From Prosapia bicincta (Eukaryota > Arthropoda > Insecta > Hemiptera > Cercopidae), in contig JBAIZL010000061.1 in the NCBI GenBank assembly GCA_036971475.1, forward strand, positions 812,001-876,000: 64,000 nucleotides of DNA, read 5' to 3'. Each line of letters opens with the position of its first letter. Position 1 is the first letter of the stretch. Both the position numbers and the translations under genes were made by a program. This document shows positions 38,980-50,884 of this stretch, in pieces. Under the pieces are notes generated by a model. It was given only the letters and a program-made list of their open reading frames with translations. It made no database searches and was not told the DNA's origin.

Positions 38980-40690
38980 TTTCGTTACGTTTAGGTTTAA
39001 TTTTATTTAAATGTGTTTTAATTCGAGATAACAAAAATAATAGTTCTTTCTAAACTACGATATGGTATTCCAAACATGAAATTCAAATTGAGAAACTAAT
39101 TAAGAAATTTTCTTTGGTTTTTTAATTAGATACACCAGTCTGGCTGAGAGGGGAAACATAGATAATAAATAATGCATTGCTTTCCGAAAGTCTGGAGTTT
39201 GAAGAAGTTTATTGAATCCGTATCAAAATTTGGCGTGAGTATGAAATACCTTTAGTTGCAAACGATCGTCGTCAGGAGCTATTGTTGTTGAATTTAGTAT
39301 CTGGTTACGGCAGGAAAAAGTAATTTATTTTCAAAGTAACCACAATCGAGATTCTCCACTAACTCGATCAAACATTCTACTACATCTCCAAAAGTATTTA
39401 TTTACGTAAATACAAAAATAAAAAGAATATTTTACAAAGCCATTACAGTTTAAATTCACATTTATTAGCTTAAAAATCAACAACTTGTTAATTAAATAAT
39501 CATTGTTTTCAACTACGATATAGGCTTCTAAATCCAAATCTCAAAGTAAACACATATTTTAAGAGGTTTTTCCGGTTTTGTAATTAGATAGATCTGTTTT
39601 CCTGAAAAGGGAAACATTGATAATCAACAATGAATTGTTTGCTCATAGTTGCGACGTTAGAAAAATTTGCTAAATATATAAGAGTGTACCGTGAATATGA
39701 AATACTTGTGAAAATATTAGTTGTGACATTTTAGTCATTTAGAGATTTTCTTATCGCAAAATAGAACCTAATTGTTTGGCGGCAAATTACATCCAACTTT
39801 AACAAAAATGAAAAAAACTTTATTTTTCCTTTCCTCAATAACTGAATAAAACATTCTCCTGCATTAAAGGGTAAGTTTGTTTACAGAAATATGATAAAAA
39901 AGGGATTTTAATATATTTTTTACTTCTTAAATTTATGGGAATTGCTTTAAAACTCAAATTCTCTTCCATATAAATAAGGCCTTTAGTGTAACTATATACT
40001 TACGTGTAAACTTAGAGTGTCACACACAGTAGTGTTGGAGTCTAAAGACTGTTTAGTGAAAGCTATATATTATAAAGGAAATTGTTTGTTAATATTTTAA
40101 AATCTTTTTTACCTAAATCGCCCTTATCTTTCAGCTTAGATTATGTAACAAAAATGAGTCCAACAATTAAGAAACCAAATAAATGCAGAGATTAGGCTAT
40201 AACCTTTAAGACAAGTTTTGAGACGTTATTGAAGAATATACCTAACAAAAAGATTTTGTGGTTAAATAAGTAAGTTTCATAAATCGGAAAATAATCTCAT
40301 TACAATATTTTACCATAGCAAAATTTTGATTTATTGCAAAAAACGTCTCTGAATTCTTTTGGATGATTTAATTTAATTTTCAAAATTTCCAAAGTTATTA
40401 AACCTTTAAACTTTTCAAATTTATTTATTTGGAATAAAAAGATTTACTAGAGTTTTTTCAGCATATATAACATATTCACCTGTTATTTACAACAGACGCT
40501 TTGTAACCGAAGACCAGACTGAAAGATATTTATTTTGTGCAAAGTAGCAAGGTACGAATTTAACATCTGCAGTCTGCATCCCAAGGCAGTTATTCGGTCT
40601 GGAGGAGATGCAGGTTAGAAGGCTTAGTATAGCCGAATCGTGAGTTACATAAAACACAGTGTTTGCCCCCTACCACGACACTAGCATACG
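38980..40690 (-). repeat. Dispersed repeat, copy 2 (inverted relative to 6230-7860)
   Basis: Landmarks shared with the first palindrome's spacer are GAGAAACTAATTAAGAAATT (39095), GGGGAAACATAGATAATAAA (39153), GTGAGTATGAAATACCT (39234), CAGACTGAAAGATATTTATT (40515) and CTACCACGACACTAG (40670), all on the opposite strand. Internal ~460-480 bp units are again visible (the GTGAATATGAAATACTT block at about 39690). Confidence 0.75.
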
Positions 40691-41250
40691 TGAGTTGGCA
40701 TTTAAGTGATTGCGACTCTATGACACGTTTTTATTTGTGGGTTCATTCTTTTGTATAAGACTTTACTTTTGATGTTGTTAATGTAAAGTGTTTTTAACCA
40801 ATTTTTTAGTAGTTTGGAATTTTCTTTTCTTGATTTTAATATTAATGGGCAGACCGTACTTTTATACAAAGCTGATAAAATCCAAGGGGAAAGTATAGGA
40901 TGTTATGTTGGGTAAATGTAACATTTTATAGACCAAACAATAAAGCTATAATATAAATGAGCGTGGGGAAATATCTGCTTCTGCGTGTTTCAAAGAAATA
41001 TATCATTAACCGTAACATAGCGCAGATCTGAAGAAATAGTATGATAAACTTTAATGCCCTATTATTTACGAACAGCGATCTACGCATAGTTATCAGAGTG
41101 ATGCAATGATCTATGTATCGAGGACGAACACGCATTCACATATAGTCAAGATTAAATCTCCGAGCGGCGCAGCGCCTGAAACAACAACTAAATGGAAAAC
41201 GTGGGAGAAAAGAATGGAATTGTGTTTTACTAAAATTATCAACCAAATAC
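40691..41250. other. No feature seen
   Basis: AT-rich; one chance minus-strand ORF at 40926-41135. Confidence 0.35.
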
Positions 41251-43320
41251 AATACTTTTGAAGTATTTATGCTGTCTTCACATGAAATAGATAACTTTTA
41301 CATTTATGATACAAAGGCGTACTACACAAACAAATTCTAGCAATTGAGATGCTTGTCAACATACTTTATAAAAACATATGGAGAGTTCTAGTACTCTAAC
41401 GTATATAAAGTTTGAAAATCTGAAAATTAAAAAGATCCAAAATTCAAACTTTAACATTTTCCAGCAAGCTTCAAATACAAAATTTAAAACTTCTAAAGAT
41501 GTAAGGCAGTATTATAATAATGTATTTTGAAATTATGTCAAAGTAGTTAGGCAGTCTGAAATAAAAGTATTAAGGTTTAGAAAAGAATCAACCACAGATT
41601 TAATTTATATATTACAACTGTTTAGGTAAGAAATTTGAGAATGATTGATTTGAAAAGTCAACTAAACTCTGATATTTTTATAGATAAGGAAATTTGTCTT
41701 GTGAAAGTAACAATGCGATGACGTAATTTGTCAAGTTGACTAACCACTGAAAAGATGAATGGGAAGGGAGAGAGTTTTTTGTAAATGATAATTAGCAAAA
41801 TTAAACGGGTGGTTAAATTTCATAAAAACGTTTTGCAAAGAGAAAATTACAAAATACAAATTTCAACAAAATATGGTATCGAGTATAAAACAGAATATAA
41901 TACCCCGTTTATGATTATGGAATAAATTATTAATAACATTCAAATTAACATGACGTTAGAAAAAATCCATTTAATAAAAGTTAACTGTTAGATGTTCTTT
42001 GTTTAATTTACGTATTTGCAAACATCTGTAATATAACTTTACAAGTTAGCTTGTTTATACACTGATCAGTATAATAGAGCCTATAACTTTTGGATGGCAT
42101 TACAATGAAATTAAATAAAATACGTAAATAAATTCCGTTAGAGAATAAATAATATTTCATTTAAAATTGTATTATTATCAAATAATTTTTACTGAGATAT
42201 ATGAGAATTATATGCATAGTATATGATTTTTTTTGCTGTAATTATTATGAAAAAGTGATAAACAAAAATAAAATAGGCTTTTCTAAACTTATAAGCGAAT
42301 TGCGTGAAATACAGTTAAATTTCACTTGAAATATTTAACCTTTACATTAATAATACGTAGCATAACTCACAAAAGAATTGCAGCAATTGATATGTTTATG
42401 AACATACTGTATGAAACACTTGAAGATGTTTAGTGCTGTGAAACCCAAAATATAGAACATTTTAAGATAACTAGAAACGTTTCAAATTATTTGGTTACAT
42501 TAATATTTTTCATACTGGCTTGAAATACCTAATTTAGAACTTCTAAAACATGTAAACTCCGATTATAATATTATATTTTGAAACTGAAGTTCACCTTAAA
42601 TAAAAGTAGTACGGTATAGAAAAGGAACAATGTAAGATTTAATTTCAATATTACAACGCTGTAAATATGAAATTTGAGAAAGTTTGAACTAAACCCAGGT
42701 ATTATCTAAGATAAGAAAATATATCTGGTGAACCTAACAATGCGACGAAATGCGGAAAGTCGAATAGCCACTGAAGAGATGACTGGTGATGGAAAGAGTT
42801 TCTTATCAATAATAATTACCAAAAAAAATAAATAACTAAATTTTATCAAAGCTTTTAAGGAAAAACCTTTACTAATAAACAAATGTAAACAAAACTTACT
42901 TACGTAAATAGAACGGATATTATTACTTTGGTAATAATTGAAACAAAGTCTTGCTAAGAATAAAATAATTAGATTTGTTTGATCAATTTAAGTAATTCAA
43001 AATGTCTGTAATATAACTTAGAAATAGTTTCTTTATGCTCTGATGTGTATTATATATAAGATTTACATTGCATGCCTATGAAATACGTAAATAAATTCCG
43101 TTAGAGAAAAAGATATATTTTGTTACTAGGCAATTACTCGTACTCGGAATTATGAAAATTATGTATATAAGATAAGATTATTAGGTAGTTTACATTATAA
43201 AGCGAAAATACAAAAGTAGTAGAATTTCAAACTCAATTTAATATTTGTAGTATTTTGGATTAACCTTTTCTGTTTTATTTAGGCATTTAAAGTTTTCAAA
43301 ATAACTGACGTAAGACACCT
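41250..43320 (+). repeat. Diverged ~1 kb tandem duplication
   Basis: The blocks CAATTGAGATGCTTGTCAACATAC (in part, at 41341) and CAATTGATATG...GAACATAC (42384), then ACAATGCGATGACG / ACAATGCGACGAAA, and finally the exact TACGTAAATAAATTCCGTTA at 42121 and 43084, all recur at an offset of about 960-1040 bp. Both copies are non-coding and AT-rich. Confidence 0.75.
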
Positions 43321-43659
43321 GCACATTTTAAAATATATAAATAAACAAATAGTTAACTCTAAAAGCTCTTGTTACGCCGAAATGAGGATTGCCGAACTTA
43401 CAGTTGGAAATAGCTCATGATACGGTTTTGCCATTTAGGGAAAACATAGACGCTACAATAAGCACCTATGTACAAAGTATATGTTGAAGTGTGAGTAGAA
43501 ACTAGCAACACATATTAACAATGGAAACAAAATGTGTAAAATAGTATAAGAGATATTTTAACTAATTTTAAAAGCTAGGCCTATTATTTTACTGTATTTG
43601 TTTAGAATCTATTTACAAGTAATAAATATAATATGTATGTTATATATATTTATATACAT

Positions 43660-43722
43660 TATTATAATATATGTATATAAATAAATAAATAAATAAATAT
43701 ATATATATATATATATATATAT
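43660..43722. repeat. (AAAT)n / (TA)n microsatellite
   Basis: A short TAAA tetranucleotide run passes into a (TA)n run. Confidence 0.93.
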
Positions 43723-44776
43723 TTAATAAGGAATAAAAAAATATAATATCTGTAAATTTATATATTTTTAGCATTATTGTCTTAGAGAACCTGAACATTA
43801 CATACTCTTTAGTAACTTTCTTTGTGCAAATAACCACTCTTAGTCGTCGAGAGCCTATTATCTAGATTGCTCTGCTTATAAAAACTGACGTTCTTTTAAT
43901 TAAACTTTATAGCTGATTCAGTAGTAGACTCATTAAAATCCTTTTTTTCTAAATGCGAAAATAACTTCCATTCATTAAAATCTTTGCCTAAAGGACACAA
44001 TAATTAATTATACTTTTCCTTTCGTTTATACGCAGGCGTACAATTAGAATTTCCCAAATTATACATTGTCTAAAGACTCCGATGTAGAAATGCAAATGGC
44101 ATGACGTTCTTTTGAAATATAAATACACATATAATCAATATTTGTCCGCATCTGCACGTGTCAAATACATCTGTATTTATACTATCTACAGGGTTAAGTT
44201 AATCACAGATCTTAGCTAAAGCCTATTTAGACCAAATGGCTGATATTTATATTAATTGTTAAAAAACCTATTTACGAATAGCGTTTATTTTCTCGTCTAT
44301 TCGTGTGAAATATTTTTTTCATTTAATAAACTGAAAGTATTTAAAACAATGATTTGTTAATAAAATTCGAAGTAATAATAAAAGAAGAACTGTAAAATAG
44401 GTTTCCATTAATTATTTGCAATAATTTCTGTTTTGCATTAATTGATTAAAAGTGTCAGATTTATTAATGTCTTTTCATTTACCTATTTATTTTTACCTTC
44501 TCTTAATATTTACGTTTTCTTTTAATAGCTGTGCTTTAAGATTTTCCGTTTATTATTGTGTATCTATTTATGTTACCAAAATAAATATTCATATTAGGTT
44601 CAGTTTTATAGCTAAATAGATTGTAAAACTAAATATATCAATAAGTTAAGTGAATGTTTGAACGAGAATGTGGGAGTGGGAAAGGGATGTGGCTGGTGTT
44701 GATCAATTTAGAATTGCTTTGAGTATGTCAGTTTTCTAAATATTTTTTATGTACACAATAACAAAAATAATTGTTT
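43723..44776. other. No feature seen
   Basis: AT-rich sequence without repeats shared elsewhere in the window. Confidence 0.35.
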
Positions 44777-46245
44777 AATCTTAGGGCTTATATGTGGGTT
44801 TTTTAACATTATTGTATATGTATTACCTTTCTCTAAAACCTATTTATAAATATAATTGGGTAATTTATTTATAGTTTTAAAATTACCCAATTAGCTTTAA
44901 ATGCTTTATAATTTGCAATTATGTAGTTTTAAAATTACCCAGTTTTACGATCGTATTCATAGAATATTCAAAGAAATATATACAACAAATTACAAAATAG
45001 AAAAAATTTTTATAATGTATGCAAAAAGTATATTATTATAATTGTGTTATATAATTTTTATATTATTGTTGTATCATAAATTGTATTATTATATTTAAAG
45101 AACGAAGGCGATATTATACAATAACATGAAATATTTTTAGATATTTTAATTCAAACACATAAGCAATTTTGTATAATGTTTTCGCCACCTCGAACAATTA
45201 ATTGCAGCCTTCCCTTTAGCCACAGTTTCGCTATTACGGCCTTCATAGACTCTATAGTAGAGGTCTTCCCTAGGATTTCATATACAGCCAAGCAGTGTAC
45301 ATCAGGTTTCCCTCAGGTCCAAGTACAAGTGCCCTTAAATCAGTATGAATATAACATAAGTTTATTACATCGTTAAATTAAATCAACTGATTTGCGTAAA
45401 AGTAGGAGAATGTATTTTACTTTACTCTAGGAATGCCTGAATGAGGTTATTCTTTGAAGCCCATGAGAATAATCTTTCACAGATCTCTAATATGGCAACT
45501 ATGTTAGCAGGGTGTGAAAAAACTGAATTTATTAAAATATTTTCAACATTTGTACGTGTAATCTTAGGGCCTATATGTGGGTTTTTTAACATTATTGTAT
45601 ATGTATTACCTTTCTCTAAAACCTATTTATAAATAGCCTGTTTTACGATCGTATTCATAGAATTTTCAAAGAAATATATACAACAAATTACAAAATAGAA
45701 ATAATTTTTTTAATGTATGTTAAATGTATATTATTATAATTGTATTATATTATTTTTATATTATTGTTGTATCATAAATTGTATTATTATATTTAAAGAA
45801 CGAAGTCGATATTATACAATAACATGAAATATTTTTAGATATTTCAATTCAAACACATAAGGTATTTTTTATAACGTCTTCGCCACCTTGAACAATTATA
45901 GCCTTCCCTTCAGCCACAGATTCGCTATTACGGCCTTCGCAGACTCTATAGCAGAGGTTTCACTAGGATTTCATAGACAGCCAAGCAGTGTGCATCGGGT
46001 TTTCCTCAGGGCTGCAAGTACAAATGCCATTAAATAAGATACAATATAGTTAAATCGTTAAATTAAATCAACTGTTTTGCGTAAAAGTAGGAAAATGTAT
46101 TTTACTTTACTCTAGGAATGCCTGAATTAGGTTATTCTTTGAAGCCCATGAGCATAATCTTTCACAGATCTCTAATATGACAACTATTAGCTGCTTGGGA
46201 AAAAACTGAAATTCTTAAAATATTTTCAATATTTGTACGTGTAAT
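44777..46245 (+). repeat. Tandem segmental duplication, 782- and 687-bp copies
   Basis: 44777-45558 and 45559-46245 are direct copies, both starting TAATCTTAGGGC and ending TTTGTACGTGTAAT. The second lacks about 95 bp present in the first (a small foldback around TTAAAATTACCCAATT). Each copy contains the end of the decayed exon, the CTCTATAG target duplication and one end of the hAT element, so the duplication arose after the hAT insertion. Confidence 0.9.
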
Positions 46246-47124
46246 AGATAAGAACTTACACGTGTTTTCTATGAACTGCAGCTTACTGAATGTAGATCCA
46301 GAGGTATATGTAGATGCAAATAGATATAGGGCTAATATTTAACTGATATAATATCAACTGCTTTTCAAACTCATAGAAAGCTTTATCCTTCTTTTATGTT
46401 TCAAAAATATTTTTGAGTTCCATACCTTACAGAAGATCAAGTAACTAAATTTCTAAATTCCTAGCATTGTGTATAAGAAACATAAGATGAAATACATTGC
46501 TGTTGTTATTGCCCATGGATTTTCCACGAAGCGAAATGGGTCGTGATACTTCTTGAAGTCACTACATCTCACGGACATTTCGTCCTTTAGATCTGTCAAA
46601 ATGAGAAACGTCTTTACTTTCATTAGGATTTTGATCAAACAAAGTTTTAAAGAAAGGTAAGATAGAATACTCAATGTTTGAAAATTCCTTAATACACATG
46701 TTGAGCTTTTGTTCCTGTGAAAACACAATACTCATGATTTAGTTACATTATTATTGTAGTCGTCTTTTATTTAGTCAGTGTTTCATTCGTAATCCCCATC
46801 AAAACAGTGCGAAACTTTACCTGAAGCAACCAACTAAAATTAAAAACTCCAGGTACTGTTTATTATTTGTAGCCTAAAACAGTAATCTAATGTTGGATGC
46901 TGAAGAAACGTTCTAAAACGTCGCCTATACTCAGCCCTTTTCTTTTGTTTGGTAAACGACGTCCCCGTAATGGGATATAAGTTCTTTCAAAAACTCTTGT
47001 TTAGTTCATTTGCCCTCATAAAATTGACGATATAAACAACTTCTTTCATAACACAGTCTGAAGGCCGCAAAAAATCGTTCTCAGGACCATATGCGGTCCG
47101 CGGGCCACGTAGTGAGGATGCCTG
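45952..47124 (-). mobile_element. hAT-type DNA transposon, non-autonomous remnant
   Basis: The element is bounded by CAG ends with partly matching inverted termini (CAGAGGTTTCACTAGG at 45952; on the minus strand CAGGCATCCTCACTACG from 47124). It is flanked by a perfect 8-bp duplication, CTCTATAG (45944-45951 and 47125-47132), the target size typical of hAT elements. It is only 1173 bp long and keeps just a fragment of transposase. It sits inside an exon of the decayed gene. Confidence 0.82.
46453..46728 (-). pseudogene. hAT transposase C-terminal fragment
   Basis: The 91-codon ORF contains LKDEMSVRCSDFKKYHDPFR followed by FVENPWAI. This fits the hAT pattern L..EF..RF.DF.......F..NPF, seen in the C-terminal region of transposases related to GTF2IRD2/ZBED proteins. 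Nothing upstream of it, including the catalytic residues, is left. The ending (YFILCFLYTMLGI) is unlike the family and is probably read-through of decayed sequence. It lies inside the element bounded by 8-bp duplications, which supports the call. Confidence 0.65.
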
Positions 47125-47132
47125 CTCTATAG

Positions 47133-47346
47133 CCTTGTCGGTTACCCTGCTGGCAATGCGATCCATTGCGTCTTGTACTTGCACTATCGAAGCACTGACG
47201 GTAGCCGAAAAATTATTGAGCACATGCTTTCAGTGCGTTGGTAGCAGCTTCCTTCTTCGGCTCAAACTACAGCTGAGCAGATTGCGAGATAAGTGTGGCT
47301 GTGTCAGGGGCGATTCTGGCAATGTTGGCCTTGATTCACGCGACAC
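47133..47346 (-). pseudogene. Exon D, part upstream of the hAT insertion
   Basis: Starting at acceptor CTTCAG, the frame gives IKANIARIAPDTATLISQSA and FEPKKEAATNALKACAQ with TGA and TAG stops. After a frameshift it continues as ASIVQVQDAMDRIASRVTDK AIE up to the 8-bp target duplication. On the other side of the hAT element (45943 downwards) it continues SAKAVIANLWLKG. Confidence 0.58.
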
Positions 47347-47517
47347 CTGAAGCACAAGATTAACCTTTTATAAATGGAATGCATTCTGAAATTCGTGTAA
47401 CATAACATCGAATCTGAACTTAAGAAGTGCATAAAAAGGATGTAGTCAAGGAATCAAGAATAATTAAATATAAAACATATTGTATGTATCTTGCTATTTA
47501 ATTATTGTTTTAGTTAC

Positions 47518-47620
47518 CTTGCACCGCTAGTTTTAGCGCACTTTTCGATCCGACGGCGGCGGCTTGAGTGTTAATAACTGCAGTTTATAGATTGTAGGCG
47601 ATTTAAGTTTTTCAATTTTC
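47518..47620 (-). pseudogene. Exon C
   Basis: A short exon between acceptor TTCCTGAAG-side AG (47621) and donor AAG|GTAACT (47518). Its end encodes AVINTQAAAVGSKSALKLAVQ (21 residues less the first, i.e. from VINTQ on). The split codon joins exon D in phase (CAA G|GT GTC), which is good evidence that these really were exons. Confidence 0.55.
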
Positions 47621-47709
47621 CTGAAGCCTAAAAACACAAAAAATTTCAAAATATATCATTTGTATAGTTTTTTGGTTTAATATATGAATAATTCAAAAAG
47701 GTTACTTAC

Positions 47710-47987
47710 CTCTGGCACTTTTTGACAGAAGGGCAATCCGCCACCGATTTTAGAATTTAAATGGTCTTGTTAAGTTTGTCTATGATAACTTTTTGTGTCC
47801 ATCGAAGGGCTTTGACCGCTACATCCAAGGCTTGCTAAATTTTAAGTGTGGCTTTAGCAAACGTTTTGGATAATTCTTGAACACCCTTGCCTAGAGATCC
47901 CAATATCCAATGTCCTTGACAAGATCCTCTACGACCTAGGTAACATGAAATACTTCCTTGACCAAGGGTTTGGTCACTTGAGAGTTT
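47710..47987 (-). pseudogene. Exon B
   Basis: The exon is bounded by acceptor TTGTTGCAG (47988 side) and a strong donor GAG|GTAAGT (47710). The coding sense jumps between frames: VTKPLVKEVFHVT, then VVEDLVKDIG, then SLGKGVQELSKTFAKATLK and QALDVAVKAL, with stops between. This indicates frameshifts in a once-continuous helical sequence. Confidence 0.55.
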
Positions 47988-48387
47988 CTGCAACAATTAG
48001 AAAGATAATTCGAATATTTTAGTATTGTTTTCATTTTTTTTTATTTTTCCCCCTTGGCGAAAAATCCAATATGGTTATCATTACCAATTAACGGAAAAGA
48101 GAAAATCAAAATATTTTAGAAGAACCAGAAACATAAAGTTTAAATAAAACAAAAATTACTAAACATAACAAATAGTAACAACAAAATTATAAAACAATGA
48201 GTCAATAGTATTAAAACATAAAAATAATATAACGATAGTAATGTGACAATACACATTGTTTTTAATGACGTTGATTTACAAAAAAAGAAAGCATTTTTTA
48301 AATATTGGACAAATAATAAAAAAACGTTCGTACTATTTATATCTTTTTATCATTTTATATAATAAAGAAATGCAATTATGTACCAAC

Positions 48388-48607
48388 CTTTTAATACTTT
48401 TGTTGTCAGACTTGCAACAATTTTGTCGAGAAGATATGTAGCAGTTCCAGTCAGCTGTTTAACCCGGTCTGTTACTGCATCAAGTTTTAAAGCGGATTTA
48501 AGTGGGTGGGCGACCTTTGAAGAAAGAAGCACTTTAGTCAGTGAATCAACAACCACTAAAACTTCTTGAAAGGGCGTTTTCAAAGTCTGTTGGAGAGCGT
48601 CCACGAC
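48388..48607 (-). pseudogene. Exon A, downstream part
   Basis: This is the best-preserved piece of the decayed gene: about 73 codons open from the PLE insertion point to a candidate donor AAAAG|GTTGGT at 48388. It contains VVVDSLTKVLLSSKVAHPLK and LDAVTDRVKQLTGTATYLLD, spaced like amphipathic helices. The frame agrees with the part upstream of the PLE (50674-50880), apart from two in-frame TAG codons there near 50700. Confidence 0.6.
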
Positions 48608-48618
48608 AGCTTGTATTA

Positions 48619-50673
48619 AAGTTGCTTGATGTAATCATCTTGAATTCACTGATTAAACTAATTTAAAAATACTTAACTAAGTGAATACGTAATTGGTTAC
48701 TTGCTGAATCGTTTCAAAACATTCGTTCCTTTTACGAAGTTAACCCTCTACTGACGGCATCGGTGAGGTGTAAAGGCTCTAACAGAATTGGATTTATGAC
48801 TGTAAATTGGGGTGGGTTATTTTGGCTGTGTGTCATATAAGACAAGATTGGGTGTGTGATTATATTAGACAAAACATTAAACATAAAATGCCCAACATAA
48901 ACACCTTAAACAATAAACCTATCATAAATAATAAACATTCAACCCTTAAATCAATTATACAAAAACGTGACAAACACAACCTAAATTTCTTAAAAGCAGA
49001 CAATGGTAATTCCATCCTAATAACGTACCAACAAGACATCGACAGCAAAATAAACAGTTTCATTACTGAAAATAAAATAACCGAACTCCGATCAGACCCC
49101 ACACCTAAATTTCAAACAGAAATTAAAAATCTTTTAAATAAATGAACCGAAATCATGAAAAGTGAACAAAAGAAATATTACAAACAAATAAAACCCCAAG
49201 CCTCGGTAAATGCTTTACCTAAAATCCACAAAGAAAACACACCCATCCGTCCACTAATCAATCACACACATGCACAATCGCATAAGCTAGTCAAATACAT
49301 AGACAAACTTATCAGAGACAAGACAAACTTTCACAATCACACATCCATACACAATAACATAGACCTTATTCACAAAATTCAAGACATCCACATACCACAC
49401 AACTCCACCATTGCATCATTCGACATAAAAAACCTACAAATTCTACACACAGAAAGACTGCCTCCCTATGGGTTCCCCCATCTCAGGCATCCTAGCAGAA
49501 ATATTCCTACATCATATCGAACAACAATACATTCTACAGAACAATAATCACACACATAAAATAATTTATTACCATACATATGTAGATGTCATTTTAATAT
49601 TATACAACTGCAACAAACGGAAAAAAACGGCAAATCAAACAACTACACAATTACATTAATACCATACACCAAAGCCTCACATTTACCCTCGAATTAGAAG
49701 ATAACAATAAAATAAACTTTCTACATCTTACTATCACCAAACACAACACCAGACACAATTTCAAAATATACAGAAAACAAACAACTATCGATATTGTCAT
49801 ACATAATTCATCTAATCTCCCCACACAACACAAACACGCTGCATTTAATCATATATTACACTGCCTAATCAATATACCAATGCTACAGAAAGACTATACG
49901 ACGAAGAACCTAATACCATAAAATACATCGCTCAACAAAACGGCTACCAACACATACTAATAGACAACATACTCAGGAAAATTAAACATAACCACTATCA
50001 AACGGCCACGCAGACAAACCACACAAATAACAATAAATACATATCCCTCACCTACCACAACAAAAACATACACAAAATAGCCTCCACATTCAAAAACTCC
50101 ATTACCAAATATCCTACAAAACAACAAACACTTTAAGACAGCGCATACAACCTTTACAAAAAGAAACTTACATATACAAACTCTCAGGTATTCACAAATT
50201 AACTTGTAACGATGTCCCCAGCTATTACATCGGCCAAACCGGCAGACCATTCTATACACGCTTCGAACACATTACCCCAAAAAAACAAACAAACCCTAAA
50301 TCCAGCTACGCAAAACACCTAAAAAAAACTCAACACTCACACAGACATGCACACTAATTTAAATGTTCTACACACATTAAAACAAAGCAAAAAACTAACA
50401 ACCTTAGAATAATAAGAAAAATGCAAACACTACGCAACAGATAAAGAAAACATTAAATGATCACACACACTTTTACTCCAACAGCCTTTTCCATTATATG
50501 TCACACAGCCAAAACCACCCCCCCCATTCCACAGTCATAAATCCAGTCCCATTAGACCCTTTACACCTCACCGATGCCGCTAGTAGAGGTTTAGCTTCGT
50601 AAAAGGAACGAATGTTTTGAAACGCGTAGCAAGTAAGCAAATACGAATTCTCTTAGTTAAGTATTTTTAAATT
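48619..50673 (+). mobile_element. Penelope-like element with inverted terminal repeats (PLE-3)
   Basis: A 2055-bp element is flanked by an 11-bp target duplication AGCTTGTATTA (48608-48618 and 50674-50684). Its ends are inverted copies of one another: about 48660-48840 versus 50490-50673, sharing AAAACATTCGTTCCTTTTAC, GCATCGGTGAGGTGTAAAGG and GGATTTATGACTGT on opposite strands. The left copy is about 40 bp longer. The body encodes broken RT and GIY-YIG domains of a family distinct from PLE-1 and PLE-2. It is inserted into exon A of the decayed gene. Confidence 0.88.
48807..50460 (+). pseudogene. PLE-3 reverse transcriptase and GIY-YIG endonuclease remnant
   Basis: The pieces in order are: 48807-49145 with NFLKADNGNSILITYQQD (the PLE (K)ADKGN block) and DPTPKFQTEIKNLLNK; 49155-49547 with ALPKIHKENTPIRPLINHTH and STIASFDIKNL; a frameshift to PPMGSPISGILAEIFLHHIE; then TYVDVILIL at about 49575, where the catalytic YVDD box has lost one Asp; then, after more frameshifts, IHKLTCNDVPSYYIGQTGRP and RFEHI (about 50185-50270), the GIY-YIG nuclease. 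The order matches known PLE proteins. Stops, at least three frameshifts and the lost Asp show that it is dead. Confidence 0.87.
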
Positions 50674-50884
50674 AGCTTGTATTAGTTTAAGAACCAATTC
50701 CAGGATCTACTACACTACCTCAACTAGAGTTTTAAGGAGATCTTCTACTAATTTTGTAAGTTCTGGGACAGCGTTATTAAAAACGTCAGCCATTCCTCCA
50801 GACAGTCCTGGAACAGTACCTGAAACACCCCCTATTATATCCTTTACTGGTAGTAGTGAATGAATAGGGGCTTGCAACATTATT

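Larger units (their letters stand above)
45130..50880 (-). pseudogene. Decayed multi-exon gene for a helix-rich protein
   Basis: Minus-strand pieces read as exons of one gene, from M at 50880 downwards. Exon A (50880-50674, then 48607-48388 once the PLE is removed) contains LLPVKDIIGGVSGTVPGLSG and ALQQTLKTPFQEVLVVVDSL. Exon B is 47987-47710, exon C 47620-47518, and exon D runs from 47346 down to the hAT insertion and continues at 45943. Acceptors (TTGTTGCAG, CTTCAG) and donors (GAG|GTAAGT, AAG|GTAACT) are visible, and the phase from exon C (SKSALKLAVQ) into D is kept. The product is Ala/Val/Leu/Lys-rich, amphipathic and repetitive. I do not recognise it. Two adjacent TAG codons, TGA/TAG stops and frameshifts show that it is dead. 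Confidence 0.62.

Noticed and set aside
50490..50673. Hammerhead ribozyme in the PLE-3 terminal repeat
   Set aside because: There is a GAAAC and an AGTAGAG stretch, but no CUGANGA core in the right order, so I could not support a ribozyme.
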